A DNA stretch of 64,000 nucleotides from Enterococcus malodoratus ATCC 43197 (GTDB taxonomy: Bacteria; Bacillota; Bacilli; Lactobacillales; Enterococcaceae), in NCBI RefSeq assembly GCF_000407185.1, contig NZ_KE136481.1:265136-329135 (forward strand), written 5' to 3'. Positions 27,121-36,248 of this stretch are shown here, piece after piece (position 1 is the first letter of the stretch; the number at the start of each line of letters is the position of its first letter). A program made the translations under genes and the position numbers. Under the pieces are notes generated by a model that had not been told where the DNA came from, did no database searches, and saw nothing but the letters and a program-made list of their open reading frames with translations.

Positions 27121-27707
27121 TAAGCAAAAGGATTGCCATATTTTTCGCGATAGCCGTAATATCCTAATCGATACAAATCGACTTCCTTCTTTGCCGTGAT
27201 AAGACTGTCTCCGATCAATTGCAAAGTAAATTCGGTAAAATCTAATGCAGCAGTCCCATTAGCCGTTACAAGATTTCGATCACTAACTGCTTGTCTCTCA
27301 TAAAAATTTTCTGGAGTTTGATAGTTTGGAAAATCCTGCCATAGTAATCGAGCGTTGCCCGTATGCCTGTAGCCCTCGAGCAGCCCCTGCTGAGCCATGT
27401 AATCTACGGCACCACAAATAGAAGCTACTGGTAGGCTGTTGATTAATTGACTCTCTATTAAAGCATGCAGCTCTTGATTCTGAATATTCCAGGAGTTCCC
27501 GCCAATCAATACTAATAAATCAAAATTTCGATCGATTTCAGAAAAATCTACATCGATCATCGTCTGTAGTCCACCAATTGATTCCACCTTCGGTCCATTC
27601 GAAGCAGTCTTTATTTGCCAATCATCTCGTTGATTGAGCAAACTTAACAAATAGGCACCTTCCCAATCCGCATATTGATCTAATAATACGAATAATGCTG
27701 TTTTCAT
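27120..27707 (-). CDS. DJ-1/PfpI family protein
   Basis: The protein has 195 residues from the ATG at 27707 (AGGGAG upstream). A class I glutamine-amidotransferase-like fold carries the nucleophile elbow Cys in VASICGAVDYMAQQG and an acidic residue in LLDQYADWEGAYL, as in YajL/DJ-1 relatives. VTANGTAALDFTEF is the late conserved motif. Members include deglycase/chaperone-type stress proteins and putative transcription regulators; substrate is not deducible. It is monocistronic. Confidence 0.88.
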   Translation of the reverse strand: MKTALFVLLDQYADWEGAYLLSLLNQRDDWQIKTASNGPKVESIGGLQTMIDVDFSEIDRNFDLLVLIGGNSWNIQNQELHALIESQLINSLPVASICGAVDYMAQQGLLEGYRHTGNARLLWQDFPNYQTPENFYERQAVSDRNLVTANGTAALDFTEFTLQLIGDSLITAKKEVDLYRLGYYGYREKYGNPFA

Positions 27708-27796
27708 GCTATCGCTCCCTTCCACGTTGTTGAATACCTTCAGTTTAACAAAGTTGGAAAAGGAAAGCTTTCGGATTCTAACAGTTTATTTCTTTT

Positions 27797-28066
27797 TTAC
27801 CAACTGGCTTTTTTTACACCAGGAATTTGACCCTTATGAGCCAATTCACGAAACTTGATTCGAGACATGCCAAACTTCCGCATGTACCCTCTGGGGCGAC
27901 CATCAATAAGATCTCTATGCTTTAACCGATTGGGATTTGAGTCTCGCGGTAATTTCGCTAATCCTTCATAGTCTCCTGCAGCTTTTAACGCTAATCGTTG
28001 TTCTTTATATTGTTCGATCAATGCTTGTTGTTTTTGCATTTTAATGACTTTGGATTTCTTTGCCAT
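27797..28066 (-). CDS. rpsN: Ribosomal protein S14, zinc-independent paralogue
   Basis: The protein has 89 residues, which is the long S14 form; the zinc-binding form has 61 residues and a CxxC-X12-CxxC ribbon. No Cys is present here, so this is the C-minus version. The conserved C-terminus [33 protein letters not shown]-type block is present. In many Firmicutes such a stand-alone copy replaces the zinc-containing S14 when zinc is scarce and is repressed by Zur. The strong ribosome-binding site AAAGGAGG and the inverted repeat at 28094-28121 fit that scheme. It lies outside the ribosomal protein operons. Confidence 0.95.
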   Translation of the reverse strand: MAKKSKVIKMQKQQALIEQYKEQRLALKAAGDYEGLAKLPRDSNPNRLKHRDLIDGRPRGYMRKFGMSRIKFRELAHKGQIPGVKKASW

Positions 28067-28093
28067 TCTGATCCTCCTTTATTAATGAATCGA

Positions 28094-28121
28094 GCTTAAC
28101 CGTAACAGTTACTGTTTAAAC
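28094..28121. promoter_or_regulatory. Zur-like operator upstream of rpsN
   Basis: TTAACCGTAACAGTTACTGTTTAA (in two arms, TTAACCGTAAC and GTTACTGTTTAA about a central A) is a near-perfect inverted repeat. The core CGTAAC-A-GTTAC-G/TG resembles the Zur box of Bacillus (TCGTAATNATTACGA). It lies 28-55 bp before the rpsN start. Confidence 0.72.
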
Positions 28122-28257
28122 ACTTACAAAAAAATAGCATGGTTCTATTTTAAAATCAATTTATTTGTATTCTTTAGCGAATTATCTCATCCACAATCGC
28201 GGTAGTTATCAGATACGATTTATTTAAGCTATTAATTTACAATTCTTGCTAAAAATG

Positions 28258-28290
28258 GTCAAAAAAAGAGACCCTTTTCAGGATCTCTTG
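28258..28290 (-). terminator. Terminator of cbpB
   Basis: AAGAGATCCT/AGGGTCTCTT with GAAA-type loop and seven T on the minus strand, just past the cbpB stop. The 28122-28257 stretch upstream of rpsN shows nothing else. Confidence 0.88.
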
Positions 28291-28293
28291 TTA

Positions 28294-28782
28294 TCAACTT
28301 GGTGAATTCGCGTGAAAAATAACCTTAGTCTCTGCGTTTTTACGATCAAACACATGAAAGGTGTAATTCACTGCTTTTAAAATCTCTCTACGAGTCACTA
28401 TTCCGCAGAATATCCCCTCTTCGTCCAAAACAGGCAAGAAAGAAGCATCTACCAATAAATGCAGTACATCTTCCAGTTCAGCATCTGGACGCATTACTGA
28501 CACATCCGTTTTCATAACATCAGCAACCGTCAATTCTTCTAAATTGGATGTATCAATACCATTGATACCCAACATTTTTTTTACAATATCATTTAAGCTT
28601 AATAACCCGACAAAATGATCCTCTTTATCTAATACTGGAATGGTTGAGTAACCAGCTTGCGATAAAAGTAATAATGCATGTTCCAAAGGATGTTCCTTCA
28701 TCACGTTAGCAACATTTTCCGCTGGAATCACCATGGCTTCTTCATGTTCCTTCATTAATTTTTCAATCGCGGGACTAATCAT
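28294..28782 (-). CDS. cbpB: CBS-domain protein CbpB (YkuL-like)
   Basis: The protein has 162 residues from the ATG at 28782 (GGAGG at 6 bp). It is a bare CBS pair: first CBS about residues 17-75 (AGYSTIPVLDKEDHFVGLLSLNDIV), second about 80-140 (ASFLPVLDEEGIFCGIVTRREILKAV). Bacillus and Listeria CbpB binds c-di-AMP, and the apo form activates the stringent synthetase Rel. The same role here is inference from family. It lies upstream of rpsN and downstream of yfcE-rph-murI on the same strand but has its own terminator. Confidence 0.85.
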   Translation of the reverse strand: MISPAIEKLMKEHEEAMVIPAENVANVMKEHPLEHALLLLSQAGYSTIPVLDKEDHFVGLLSLNDIVKKMLGINGIDTSNLEELTVADVMKTDVSVMRPDAELEDVLHLLVDASFLPVLDEEGIFCGIVTRREILKAVNYTFHVFDRKNAETKVIFHANSPS

Positions 28783-28873
28783 ATGACGCCTCCGTTCTAA
28801 TAGCTTCATCTTATTTTACCTTACAGGCAAAAAGAAAGCGCTGTTTACCCAAATATTTAATAAAAATTAGGAA

Positions 28874-29386
28874 CTAACGTTCAAAATCGGCCGCTAATTC
28901 TTCGATTGATTGGTGTGCTCGATTATAGTATTCTACATGATAATTCTTTGCTTCACTGTCAATAATCGCATAGCTAGGAATTTGAACAGGACCACGAGGT
29001 TGGGAAATACTTCCGGGGTTCACGAACAGAATATTTTTATCAAGTTCAGCAACCGCTTGATGAATGTGCCCAAATAATGCAATATTCGCACCGGCTTCCT
29101 GCGCCTGTAACGAGAGCATCGTCAATCCAAATCGAACGTTTGATAAATGCCCATGGGTCATATAAATGACATCATTGCCAATCGAAACAACCTGCTCCTT
29201 TTTGTAGCCAGGATCATAGTCACAGTTTCCCGTTACGACTGTAAAATGCTCCCATAATTCGTCATTGGCTTTCAATTCTGAGTCCCCACAGTGAAACATA
29301 TGATCCACCATTCCGACGTAACGGTTAACGATTTCCACTAAAATATTGCGATCACCATGATTATCGCTGACAACTAAATATTTCAT
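28874..29386 (-). CDS. YfcE-like metallophosphoesterase
   Basis: The protein has 170 residues. Metal ligands occur in the family order: VSDNHGD (DxH-type), FHCGDSE (GD), VTGNCDYD (GNCD), MTHGH (GH) and LFGHIHQ (GHxH). MJ0936/YfcE enzymes hydrolyse phosphodiesters in vitro; the physiological substrate is unknown. Its start overlaps the rph-fusion stop by 4 bp, giving a coupled murI-rph/rdgB-yfcE unit, as in other Firmicutes. Confidence 0.93.
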   Translation of the reverse strand: MKYLVVSDNHGDRNILVEIVNRYVGMVDHMFHCGDSELKANDELWEHFTVVTGNCDYDPGYKKEQVVSIGNDVIYMTHGHLSNVRFGLTMLSLQAQEAGANIALFGHIHQAVAELDKNILFVNPGSISQPRGPVQIPSYAIIDSEAKNYHVEYYNRAHQSIEELAADFER

Positions 29387-30720
29387 TTATTCTCCTCCAA
29401 CCAGCTCTTCCAGACTTTTTCTAGTTTCTTTACAGCCATCCCGCGATGACTTATTTGATTTTTTTCTTCGCTCGTTAATTCAGCAGAAGTTTTTCGATAT
29501 TCTGGAACAATGAATAATGGATCATAACCAAAACCGTTATCCCCTTGTGGAATTCGACCGATTCGGCCATCCCAATCGGCTTCTACTACTAGACTTTCTT
29601 TTTGGGGAGCAGCAAAAACTAATGTGCAATGGAAATGCGCTGTCCTTTTTTCATCAGGAACATCTGTTAATTCATGTAATAATTTCGCATTATTAGCTGC
29701 ATCACTTTTTCTTTCTCCAGCAAAACGAGCAGAAAAAATTCCCGGCATGCCATTCAAGGCATCAACAACTAAGCCAGAGTCATCAGCTAAAACTGGTTGT
29801 TGTAAGATCTGTGCAATTGTTTCTGCCTTCAAACGTGCATTTTCTTCAAAAGTTGTTCCAGTTTCTTCAACATCAGGCAAGTTAGGATAATCTAATAGCG
29901 TTTTGGTTTGATAACCCTCTTTTGCAAATAGTGCTGCGAATTCCTTTGCTTTGCCTGGATTGCGAGTTGCAATCACGATCGTTTTCTCTTCTGTCGCAAT
30001 TTCAGTAAGAAGAGCTTCTTTTTGATACGCAATCAAATCTTGGATCCCTGCTTTTCCGTGCAAGATCAAAGCATTTAGTTCATCATCATCAAATGTCGCT
30101 TCCTCGCCCGTTCCCTGGATCTCGACAAATCGGCCAGACTCAGTCATCACAAGGTTCATGTCGACGGCGGCTGAAGAATCTTCTTGATAGTCTAGATCAG
30201 TCACGACAGTACCTTCTGGTAAAACACCAACACTTATTGCTGCTAAATGTTCCTTGATGGGGTCTTTCTTTAGTTCGCCATTTGCTAATAGTTTATTGAT
30301 CGCTAAACGCAATGCAACAAATCCTCCGGTAATACTAGCAGTTCTAGTTCCTCCATCGGCTTGAATTACGTCACAGTCAACGATGATACTACGCTCACCA
30401 AGCTTCTCTAAATCAATCACAGCGCGTAATGAACGCCCAATCAAACGTTGAATTTCCATCGTTCGTCCAGTTAGCTTTCCTTTGGCGCTTTCACGGCGAT
30501 TACGTGTATTCGTCGCTCTGGGCAACATGCTGTATTCAGCAGTCACCCAACCTGTTCCGCTGTTACGCAAAAATGGTGGCACTGATTCTTCTAAAGTCGC
30601 TGAACATATTACCTTCGTATCCCCAAAAGAGATAATGACTGACCCTTCAGGATGCTTAAAAACATTCGTCTCAATTTTAATCGGCCTTAATTGTTGAACC
30701 GCTCTTCCATCATGTCGCAA
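29383..30720 (-). CDS. rph: Fused RNase PH and XTP/dITP pyrophosphatase (RdgB/Ham1)
   Basis: The protein has 445 residues and two complete domains. Residues about 1-240 are RNase PH ([36 protein letters not shown]-type core [18 protein letters not shown]), a phosphate-dependent 3' exonuclease for tRNA and rRNA tails. Residues about 250-445 are a Ham1/RdgB house-cleaning NTPase ([48 protein letters not shown]) that removes XTP and dITP. In Bacillus the two are adjacent separate genes; in Enterococcus the fusion is a known lineage trait. It is coupled to murI upstream (1 bp apart) and yfcE downstream. Confidence 0.95.
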   Translation of the reverse strand: MRHDGRAVQQLRPIKIETNVFKHPEGSVIISFGDTKVICSATLEESVPPFLRNSGTGWVTAEYSMLPRATNTRNRRESAKGKLTGRTMEIQRLIGRSLRAVIDLEKLGERSIIVDCDVIQADGGTRTASITGGFVALRLAINKLLANGELKKDPIKEHLAAISVGVLPEGTVVTDLDYQEDSSAAVDMNLVMTESGRFVEIQGTGEEATFDDDELNALILHGKAGIQDLIAYQKEALLTEIATEEKTIVIATRNPGKAKEFAALFAKEGYQTKTLLDYPNLPDVEETGTTFEENARLKAETIAQILQQPVLADDSGLVVDALNGMPGIFSARFAGERKSDAANNAKLLHELTDVPDEKRTAHFHCTLVFAAPQKESLVVEADWDGRIGRIPQGDNGFGYDPLFIVPEYRKTSAELTSEEKNQISHRGMAVKKLEKVWKSWLEENK

Positions 30721-30721
30721 A

Positions 30722-31534
30722 CTATCTTCCTCCTAAATTAATATGCTTAACATTTAAATCTATAATATTCAACCATTCACCAGCGATATCTTTAAACATT
30801 TTAGGTGAACCTGTAGTATAGAAAGTTCTTGCTTTAGTTTCGGATTGTTCAAAATTATTTAAATCGAAATAATCCAACAAAGTACTGACATCATTGACTG
30901 TTTCTGCTCCCGAGTCAATCAAAGTTACGTTTTGCCCAATCACATTCTGGATAATCGGACGCAATAATGGATAATGGGTACATCCCAAAATTAACGTATC
31001 TAATTTTTCCTTTTTTAAGGGTGCCAGAGATTGTGAAACAATCTTTTTGGCTACAGAACTATTAAACTGATTACTTTCAACGATTGGCACAAATTTTGGG
31101 CAGGCCAGACTAGCAACATACGTTTCTGGTGCTTTTTCTTGCAGCTCATGTTTATAAGATCCACTTTTAACAGTTCCTAGTGTTCCGATGATACCTACAC
31201 GACTATTTTTACTTGCTTTTAATGCAGCACGTGATCCTGGTTGGATAACACCAATAACAGGAATATCAACGTTCTTCTTAATCTCTTCTAAAGCCACTGC
31301 GGTTGCTGTATTGCAAGCAATCACAAGCATTTTGATATTTTTCTCCAATAAAAAACGAGTCATTTGCCACGTAAACTCAATGACTTGCTCAGCAGGTCGA
31401 GGCCCATACGGACAGCGCGCCGTATCTCCAAGATATAAAATTTCTTCATTTGGTAGCTGGCGCATTGCTTCTTTAACCACAGTTAAACCACCTACGCCAG
31501 AGTCAATAAATCCAATTGGTCTTTCATTTGACAA
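30722..31534 (-). CDS. murI: Glutamate racemase
   Basis: The protein has 270 residues, taking the TTG at 31534 (AGGGTGA at 6 bp) to give [16 protein letters not shown], the usual N-terminus; longer frames also start at TTG or GTG with poorer sites. The catalytic Cys pair lies in [12 protein letters not shown] and [13 protein letters not shown], with Asp in IDSGVGG and His in GCTHYP. It makes D-glutamate for the peptidoglycan stem peptide. It is the first gene of the murI-rph-yfcE unit. Confidence 0.95.
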   Translation of the reverse strand: MSNERPIGFIDSGVGGLTVVKEAMRQLPNEEILYLGDTARCPYGPRPAEQVIEFTWQMTRFLLEKNIKMLVIACNTATAVALEEIKKNVDIPVIGVIQPGSRAALKASKNSRVGIIGTLGTVKSGSYKHELQEKAPETYVASLACPKFVPIVESNQFNSSVAKKIVSQSLAPLKKEKLDTLILGCTHYPLLRPIIQNVIGQNVTLIDSGAETVNDVSTLLDYFDLNNFEQSETKARTFYTTGSPKMFKDIAGEWLNIIDLNVKHINLGGR

Positions 31535-31682
31535 AACGCTCACCCTATCTAGTTCCAAGTATCACCCTATTTTCCACTTTTTGAAGAAATATTTCAAGCC
31601 CTAGAACCCTGTATAATGAAAAGCGTTTTCTTTTGAATGAATAACAATGAATGCTACACTATTTATGAGAGAGGTGGATAAA

Positions 31683-31916
31683 ATGGATAAAAAAGAGCTA
31701 ACCGAAAACTTGGGAAAAGTTTCTGCTGGCGATCGTAATCAAGACCCTGCAGTCAAGGCAACTGAAAAGGAAACGGAGAAACAGAAGAAAGAACATAAAG
31801 AGGACTCTGAACCTGGTTTGCTGGAAAAGCTTGGTAAAACGCAGGCAGGCGCTATCTACGAAGATCCGGCCATGAAAGAAACTGAGCACAAAACAGAAAA
31901 AGAAAAAAACGATTAA
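31683..31916 (+). CDS. Small highly charged protein made of two internal repeats
   Basis: The protein has 77 residues from the ATG at 31683 (AGAGGTGG at 5 bp); a good TATAAT lies at 31612-31617. It is almost entirely Lys, Glu, Asp, Thr and Gln and probably disordered. Two copies of about 26 residues align: ENLGKVSAGDRNQDPAVKAT with EKLGKTQAGAIYEDPAMKET, each followed by EKETEK or EHKTEK. No membrane segment, signal or Cys. I do not recognise a family. The intact frame, ribosome-binding site, promoter and terminator make it a real gene. It is divergent from murI. Confidence 0.8.
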   Translation: MDKKELTENLGKVSAGDRNQDPAVKATEKETEKQKKEHKEDSEPGLLEKLGKTQAGAIYEDPAMKETEHKTEKEKND

Positions 31917-31972
31917 TAGTTTTTGTATTGAACTTTCTTAGTAATAAATTTGAGTCATTACAGTAAAAATAT

Positions 31973-32019
31973 TAAAAAAGCGAAGTCTGATCATTTTGAT
32001 CAAGACTTCGCTTTTTTTA
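31973..32019. terminator. Bidirectional terminator between the repeat protein and ABC permease genes
   Basis: AAAAAAGCGAAGTCTTGATCA-type stem around TTT (GCGAAGTC/GACTTCGC outer, TGATCA/TGATCA inner) with A- and T-runs on both sides. Confidence 0.92.
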
Positions 32020-32673
32020 ATAATTATATTTACTATTCTCTAAAAAGCTTGAAAGAAGCGAAAGTAAATAGCACACCACAAAATACATCGCAGTCATTGC
32101 AATAAACATTGGAATGACATAATTAGTATTTTGTCCGTAAATTATTTTGGCGTTATGAGTCAACTCCGGCAAAGAGATGATTACCGCCAAAGATGTATCC
32201 TTAATCAAAGAGATTAATTGGCTCAAAATTGCCGGTAACATAGATTTAAACGCTTGAGGCATAACGATCAATATCAATGTCTGGACATAAGTCAGACCTG
32301 AAGACATCCCCGCCTCTGTTTGTCCCTTTGGCACAGCATTCAACCCAGCACGAAAAATTTCTGACAACATCGCTGATTCAAATATCGTTAATGCAGCGAC
32401 CGCTGCCCAAAAGATATTTAACTTGATGCCGATTTGCGGCAAGGCAAAATAGGTGAAAAAAATGATCAATAATAATGGTAGGTTACGGATGATATCCACG
32501 ATAATGCTAACAATTCGTGAAAGGATCGGAATATTACTATACCGAACAGTCCCCGCAATCCCTCCTAGTATCATACTGAAAACAATCGAGACGATCGAAA
32601 CTTGAACCGTCACCCATAGCCCGTCTAAAAGGAATCGCAAATTGATCCATGAAAAAGCATCACTCATATTCAT
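32017..32673 (-). CDS. Polar amino acid ABC transporter permease (second)
   Basis: The protein has 218 residues with five to six membrane helices of the HisMQ/GlnP type. The signature EAA loop is AGLNAVPKGQTEAGMSSGLTYVQTLILIVMPQA. This and the preceding permease form the heterodimeric channel. Overall order ATPase-binding protein-permease-permease matches gluABCD-like glutamate/glutamine/aspartate importers. Substrate is inferred only from that resemblance. It is the last gene of the unit, ending at the bidirectional terminator. Confidence 0.9.
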   Translation of the reverse strand: MNMSDAFSWINLRFLLDGLWVTVQVSIVSIVFSMILGGIAGTVRYSNIPILSRIVSIIVDIIRNLPLLLIIFFTYFALPQIGIKLNIFWAAVAALTIFESAMLSEIFRAGLNAVPKGQTEAGMSSGLTYVQTLILIVMPQAFKSMLPAILSQLISLIKDTSLAVIISLPELTHNAKIIYGQNTNYVIPMFIAMTAMYFVVCYLLSLLSSFLENSKYNY

Positions 32674-32688
32674 TTTACTCCTTTCTTT

Positions 32689-33333
32689 CTAGGCCTTTGA
32701 CCAATGTTTATCTAAATAATTCATCAGATAAGACAAAGGCAGCGTTAAAATCAAATAGAACAAGCCGACAATAATATACGTATCAAATGTATTAAATGTA
32801 TTACTAGCAATCAAATCACCTTGATACATCAGGTCTAAACCCGCAACCATCGCTAAGATCGAAGAATTTTTAATCAAGTTGATAAATTGATTACCCAATG
32901 GTGGCACAACAATTTTGAAGGCTTGGGGCAATACAATGAAACGCAGTGTCTCTGCATAAGAAAAACCAGAAGAAAGCCCTGCTTCCATTTGTCCTTTTGG
33001 TACTGTTTGAATTCCTGAGCGAACAGTCTCTGCGATAAACGCCGAAGTATAAATTGTTAAGCCTATAGTTCCTGCTTGAAAACCATCAAAGCTGTAAAAA
33101 TACATTGGTGCGATAACATAAAAGAACATTACTATAATTAGTAACGGAATATTTCGAAAGAAGGCAACGTATGCCTTTGATAGGCTGCGAATAATTCGAT
33201 TATGAGACAATTGTAAAATTGCCATTAATGTTCCAATGATTAAACTGAAAATTAACGCTAATAAACTTGCATAGATTGTAAACTTAAAGCCGTTAACAAA
33301 ATCAGCCGAATAGGTTTGAAATAATTGTGCCAT
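32689..33333 (-). CDS. Polar amino acid ABC transporter permease (first)
   Basis: The protein has 214 residues of the HisM/GlnP permease type. EAA loop SGIQTVPKGQMEAGLSSGFSYAETLRFIVLPQA is followed by PPLGNQFINLIKNSSI, the segment that docks the ATPase. Its start overlaps the binding-protein stop by one base, and its stop is 15 bp from the next permease. Membrane-embedded half of a heterodimeric importer. Confidence 0.9.
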   Translation of the reverse strand: MAQLFQTYSADFVNGFKFTIYASLLALIFSLIIGTLMAILQLSHNRIIRSLSKAYVAFFRNIPLLIIVMFFYVIAPMYFYSFDGFQAGTIGLTIYTSAFIAETVRSGIQTVPKGQMEAGLSSGFSYAETLRFIVLPQAFKIVVPPLGNQFINLIKNSSILAMVAGLDLMYQGDLIASNTFNTFDTYIIVGLFYLILTLPLSYLMNYLDKHWSKA

Positions 33334-34166
33334 TAGAACTGCGCCCCTTTCTTCGCTCGACCATCTGCATCTTTAGGGAACCATTTTTCAAAAATTTTAT
33401 TATAGGTTCCATTATCATGCATTTTATGTAGCGCAGTATTTACTTCTTTCAAGAAGTCTTCTTGTCCTTTGTTGATAGCAATTCCGTAGGGCTCATTTGT
33501 GAAGGTACCGCCAGTTAACTCATACTCATCATTTTCCGAAGCCATTCCCAAGAGGATTGCATTATCGGTCGTCATTGCTTGACCTTGACCAGATTGCAAA
33601 GCCGTGAATGCTTCCGCGTAATTCTCCAGTTCAAGAATTTTTGCGTCAGGAGCATGTTTACGAATATTAATGGTCGAGGTCGATCCCTTAACAGCCAGGA
33701 CTGTATCTTCAGAAGTCAAATCTTTGATATCCTTGATATGACTTCCCTTCTTAACTAATAAAGACTGCCCTGCATCAAAATAGATATCAGAAAAATCGAC
33801 TTGTTTTTTCCGATCTTCAGTAATCGTCATCGTCGCAATAATTGCATCAATATTCCCGTTTTTTAGCAGCGGAATACGCGTCTTTGAAGTCACTTCGACG
33901 AAATCTGCTTTTCCATCTTTACCAAGAATCTCTTTCGTAATTGCTTTTGCAATATCTATATCAAAGCCTTCAACCTTGCGGGTTTTGATATCCATCATGC
34001 CAAATAAACGTGTATCGTACTTCACACCCCAAGTAATAGTAGGTTCTTTTTCGATTCGTTTCGCAATATTTTCATTTGCAACACTTTCTCCTTTACATCC
34101 TGAAAGGACCACCATGATCATCAGCGGAATGAACAGAAAGGAGACTAATTTTTTTATCTTTGACAT
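33333..34166 (-). CDS. Amino acid ABC transporter substrate-binding lipoprotein
   Basis: The protein has 277 residues. A signal peptide ends in the lipobox LSGC (Cys about 24), so it is anchored to the outer membrane face. The mature part is a SBP_bac_3 domain: EGFDIDIAKAITKEILG, the ligand-contact TSKTRIPLLKNGNIDAIIATMTIT-type segment and KGSTSTINIR. This family binds polar amino acids, here most likely glutamate, glutamine or aspartate by operon resemblance. It lies between the ATPase and permease genes with tight spacing. Confidence 0.92.
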   Translation of the reverse strand: MSKIKKLVSFLFIPLMIMVVLSGCKGESVANENIAKRIEKEPTITWGVKYDTRLFGMMDIKTRKVEGFDIDIAKAITKEILGKDGKADFVEVTSKTRIPLLKNGNIDAIIATMTITEDRKKQVDFSDIYFDAGQSLLVKKGSHIKDIKDLTSEDTVLAVKGSTSTINIRKHAPDAKILELENYAEAFTALQSGQGQAMTTDNAILLGMASENDEYELTGGTFTNEPYGIAINKGQEDFLKEVNTALHKMHDNGTYNKIFEKWFPKDADGRAKKGAQF

Positions 34167-34176
34167 AAGCCGCCTC

Positions 34177-34914
34177 CTAATGATTGATTACTTTGCTGAC
34201 AAATTGTTGTGCTCGTTCATCTTGCGGCTTTTCAAAGAACCCTTTAATATCTCGTGTATCTTCTAATACCTCACCATCCGCCATAAAGATGATTCGATCT
34301 GCAACTTCTTTAGCAAACCCCATCTCGTGTGTTACTACAATCATCGACATTCCATCACGAGCAATTTTTTTCATGACATTTAAAACATCGCCAATCATTT
34401 CGGGATCAAGTGCAGACGTGGGCTCATCAAAAAGCAGCAATTCAGGATTCATCGCTAAGCCACGGGCGATGGCAATCCGTTGTTGCTGTCCACCAGATAA
34501 CATCGAAGGATGAGAATCCTTCTTGTCCAACATGTCCACTCGGTCTAATAATTTCTCTGCTGTCTTTGTCGCTTCTTGCGAAGACTGCTTTAAGACCTTG
34601 ATTGGAGCTAACGTGATATTTTCTAACGCTGTCTTGTTTGGATAAAGATTAAAATGCTGAAAGACCATTCCAATATTTTTTCGAATATCTTTTAGCTTAA
34701 CTTCTTTACTATGTAAATTCTTCTCATTTACAAGTAGTTCGCCAGAAGAAATGTCTTCAAGTCCGTTGATACAGCGTAGCATCGTGCTTTTCCCTGACCC
34801 AGATGGTCCGATCACCACAACGACTTCGCCTTTTTCAAAGGTCAAGTTAATATTTTTCAAAGCATGAAACTTCCCATAGTATTTTTCCACATGCTTGAAT
34901 TCAATCATTGACAT
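34177..34914 (-). CDS. glnQ: Amino acid ABC transporter ATP-binding protein
   Basis: The protein has 245 residues from the ATG at 34914 (GAGGTGG at 6 bp). Walker A GPSGSGKST, Q-loop GMVFQHFNLYP, signature LSGGQQQRIAIARGLA, Walker B LLFDEPTSALDPE and the H-loop VTHEMGFA are all intact, with the pattern of the GlnQ/HisP subfamily. It powers the polar amino acid importer encoded by the three following genes. The symbol is by family; the substrate is not proven. It is divergent from trpS across about 260 bp in which I find no T-box. Confidence 0.92.
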   Translation of the reverse strand: MSMIEFKHVEKYYGKFHALKNINLTFEKGEVVVVIGPSGSGKSTMLRCINGLEDISSGELLVNEKNLHSKEVKLKDIRKNIGMVFQHFNLYPNKTALENITLAPIKVLKQSSQEATKTAEKLLDRVDMLDKKDSHPSMLSGGQQQRIAIARGLAMNPELLLFDEPTSALDPEMIGDVLNVMKKIARDGMSMIVVTHEMGFAKEVADRIIFMADGEVLEDTRDIKGFFEKPQDERAQQFVSKVINH

Positions 34915-35175
34915 GTTTAACCACCTCATTTTCCCTTAGAGTTTTCTAATTTTTCCAATGTGAGTCTAATTATAAGCTAAGTTTTTTTACTTTGTAAAGA
35001 AAAAAACTCATGGTTAGAAAAAAATATTTCAACAACTTCTATTTGCATGTGATATTTTTTAACATCAAAGTTGTTTGTTCATTCGATAAAAATGGTGATA
35101 AGAGTTGTCAGGTTTGAAAAAAAAAGGTAGTATTTGAAGAGACTATTGAAAGAATTTTTACGAAAAGGTGAGTTA

Positions 35176-36186
35176 ATGAAAAATATCATTTTGACTGGTG
35201 ATCGTCCAACTGGACAGTTACATTTAGGGCACTATGTTGGCTCTTTGAAAAATCGCGTTCTGATGCAGGAAGATCCTGAAAATAAATTGTTTATTATGAT
35301 TGCCGATATGCAGGCGCTGACTGATAATGCAAAAAATCCGGAAAAGGTTTCATCAAATGTTCTACAAGTTGCTTTGGATTACCTAGCTGTTGGCTTGGAT
35401 CCAAAACGTTCTACTCTCTTTATCCAATCACAGATTCCTGAACTGGCTGAGTTAACCATGTACTATTTGAATCTAGTTAGTGTGGGGCGCGTTCGTCGCA
35501 ACCCAACAGTGAAGTCTGAAATTGAACAGAAAAAATTTGGTGAAAGTGTCCCTGCTGGGTTCTTTATCTACCCTGTCTCTCAAGCCTCAGACATTACAGC
35601 ATTCAAAGCAAATCTTGTCCCTGTGGGAGAAGATCAAAAACCCATGCTGGAGCAAACACAAGAAATCGTGCAAAGTTTTAACCATACTTATGGTGAAGTA
35701 CTTGTAGAGCCAAAAGGCGTTTTTCCTGAAAAAGGACAAGGCCGTCTGCCTGGAATTGATGGCAACGGAAAAATGAGTAAATCACTAGGTAACGGAATTT
35801 ATCTAGCCGATTCTGCTGATGTTTTGGCGAAGAAAGTCATGAGCATGTATACTGATCCAAATCACATTCACGTGGAAGATCCAGGTCAAGTTGAAGGAAA
35901 TATGGTTTTCACTTACCTAGATGTTTTTGGTACAGATAAAGAAAAGATCGCTGAGTTAAAGGAACATTATCGCCATGGCGGACTCGGGGATGTAAAAATT
36001 AAGCGTTATTTGATCGAAGTATTGGAAGCAACATTTGGACCGATTCGTGCTCGCCGTGAGGAATATGCAAAGAATCCAGAGGCAATTATGCAAATGTTGA
36101 AAGAAGGCAGCGAAAATGCTCAAGCTGCTGCCGCTGAGACTTTGGCGGAAGTAAAACAATCAATGGGAATCAATTATTTTAATTAA
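35176..36186 (+). CDS. trpS: Tryptophanyl-tRNA synthetase
   Basis: The protein has 336 residues from the ATG at 35176 (AAAGGTGAG at 5 bp). Class I synthetase with HIGH equivalent [12 protein letters not shown], and KMSKS motif [25 protein letters not shown] and [18 protein letters not shown] are TrpS hallmarks of the tryptophan and tRNA pocket. It charges tRNA-Trp. It is monocistronic with a terminator, and no T-box leader is evident, in contrast to pheST in this window. Confidence 0.96.
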   Translation: MKNIILTGDRPTGQLHLGHYVGSLKNRVLMQEDPENKLFIMIADMQALTDNAKNPEKVSSNVLQVALDYLAVGLDPKRSTLFIQSQIPELAELTMYYLNLVSVGRVRRNPTVKSEIEQKKFGESVPAGFFIYPVSQASDITAFKANLVPVGEDQKPMLEQTQEIVQSFNHTYGEVLVEPKGVFPEKGQGRLPGIDGNGKMSKSLGNGIYLADSADVLAKKVMSMYTDPNHIHVEDPGQVEGNMVFTYLDVFGTDKEKIAELKEHYRHGGLGDVKIKRYLIEVLEATFGPIRARREEYAKNPEAIMQMLKEGSENAQAAAAETLAEVKQSMGINYFN

Positions 36187-36224
36187 CAAAAAAGCACTCG
36201 AGTAATTTCGAGTGCTTTTCTTTA
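36187..36224 (+). terminator. Terminator of trpS
   Basis: AAAAGCACTCGA/TCGAGTGCTTTT stem with GTAATT-type loop and a T-rich tail. Confidence 0.92.
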
Positions 36225-36248
36225 TTGTCAATTTTTGACTGTTTCGAC

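Noticed and set aside
34915-35175. Possible T-box or tryptophan attenuator before trpS
   Set aside because: No T-box core (AGGGTGGNACCGCG-like) and no terminator hairpin in the 260-bp divergent spacer.
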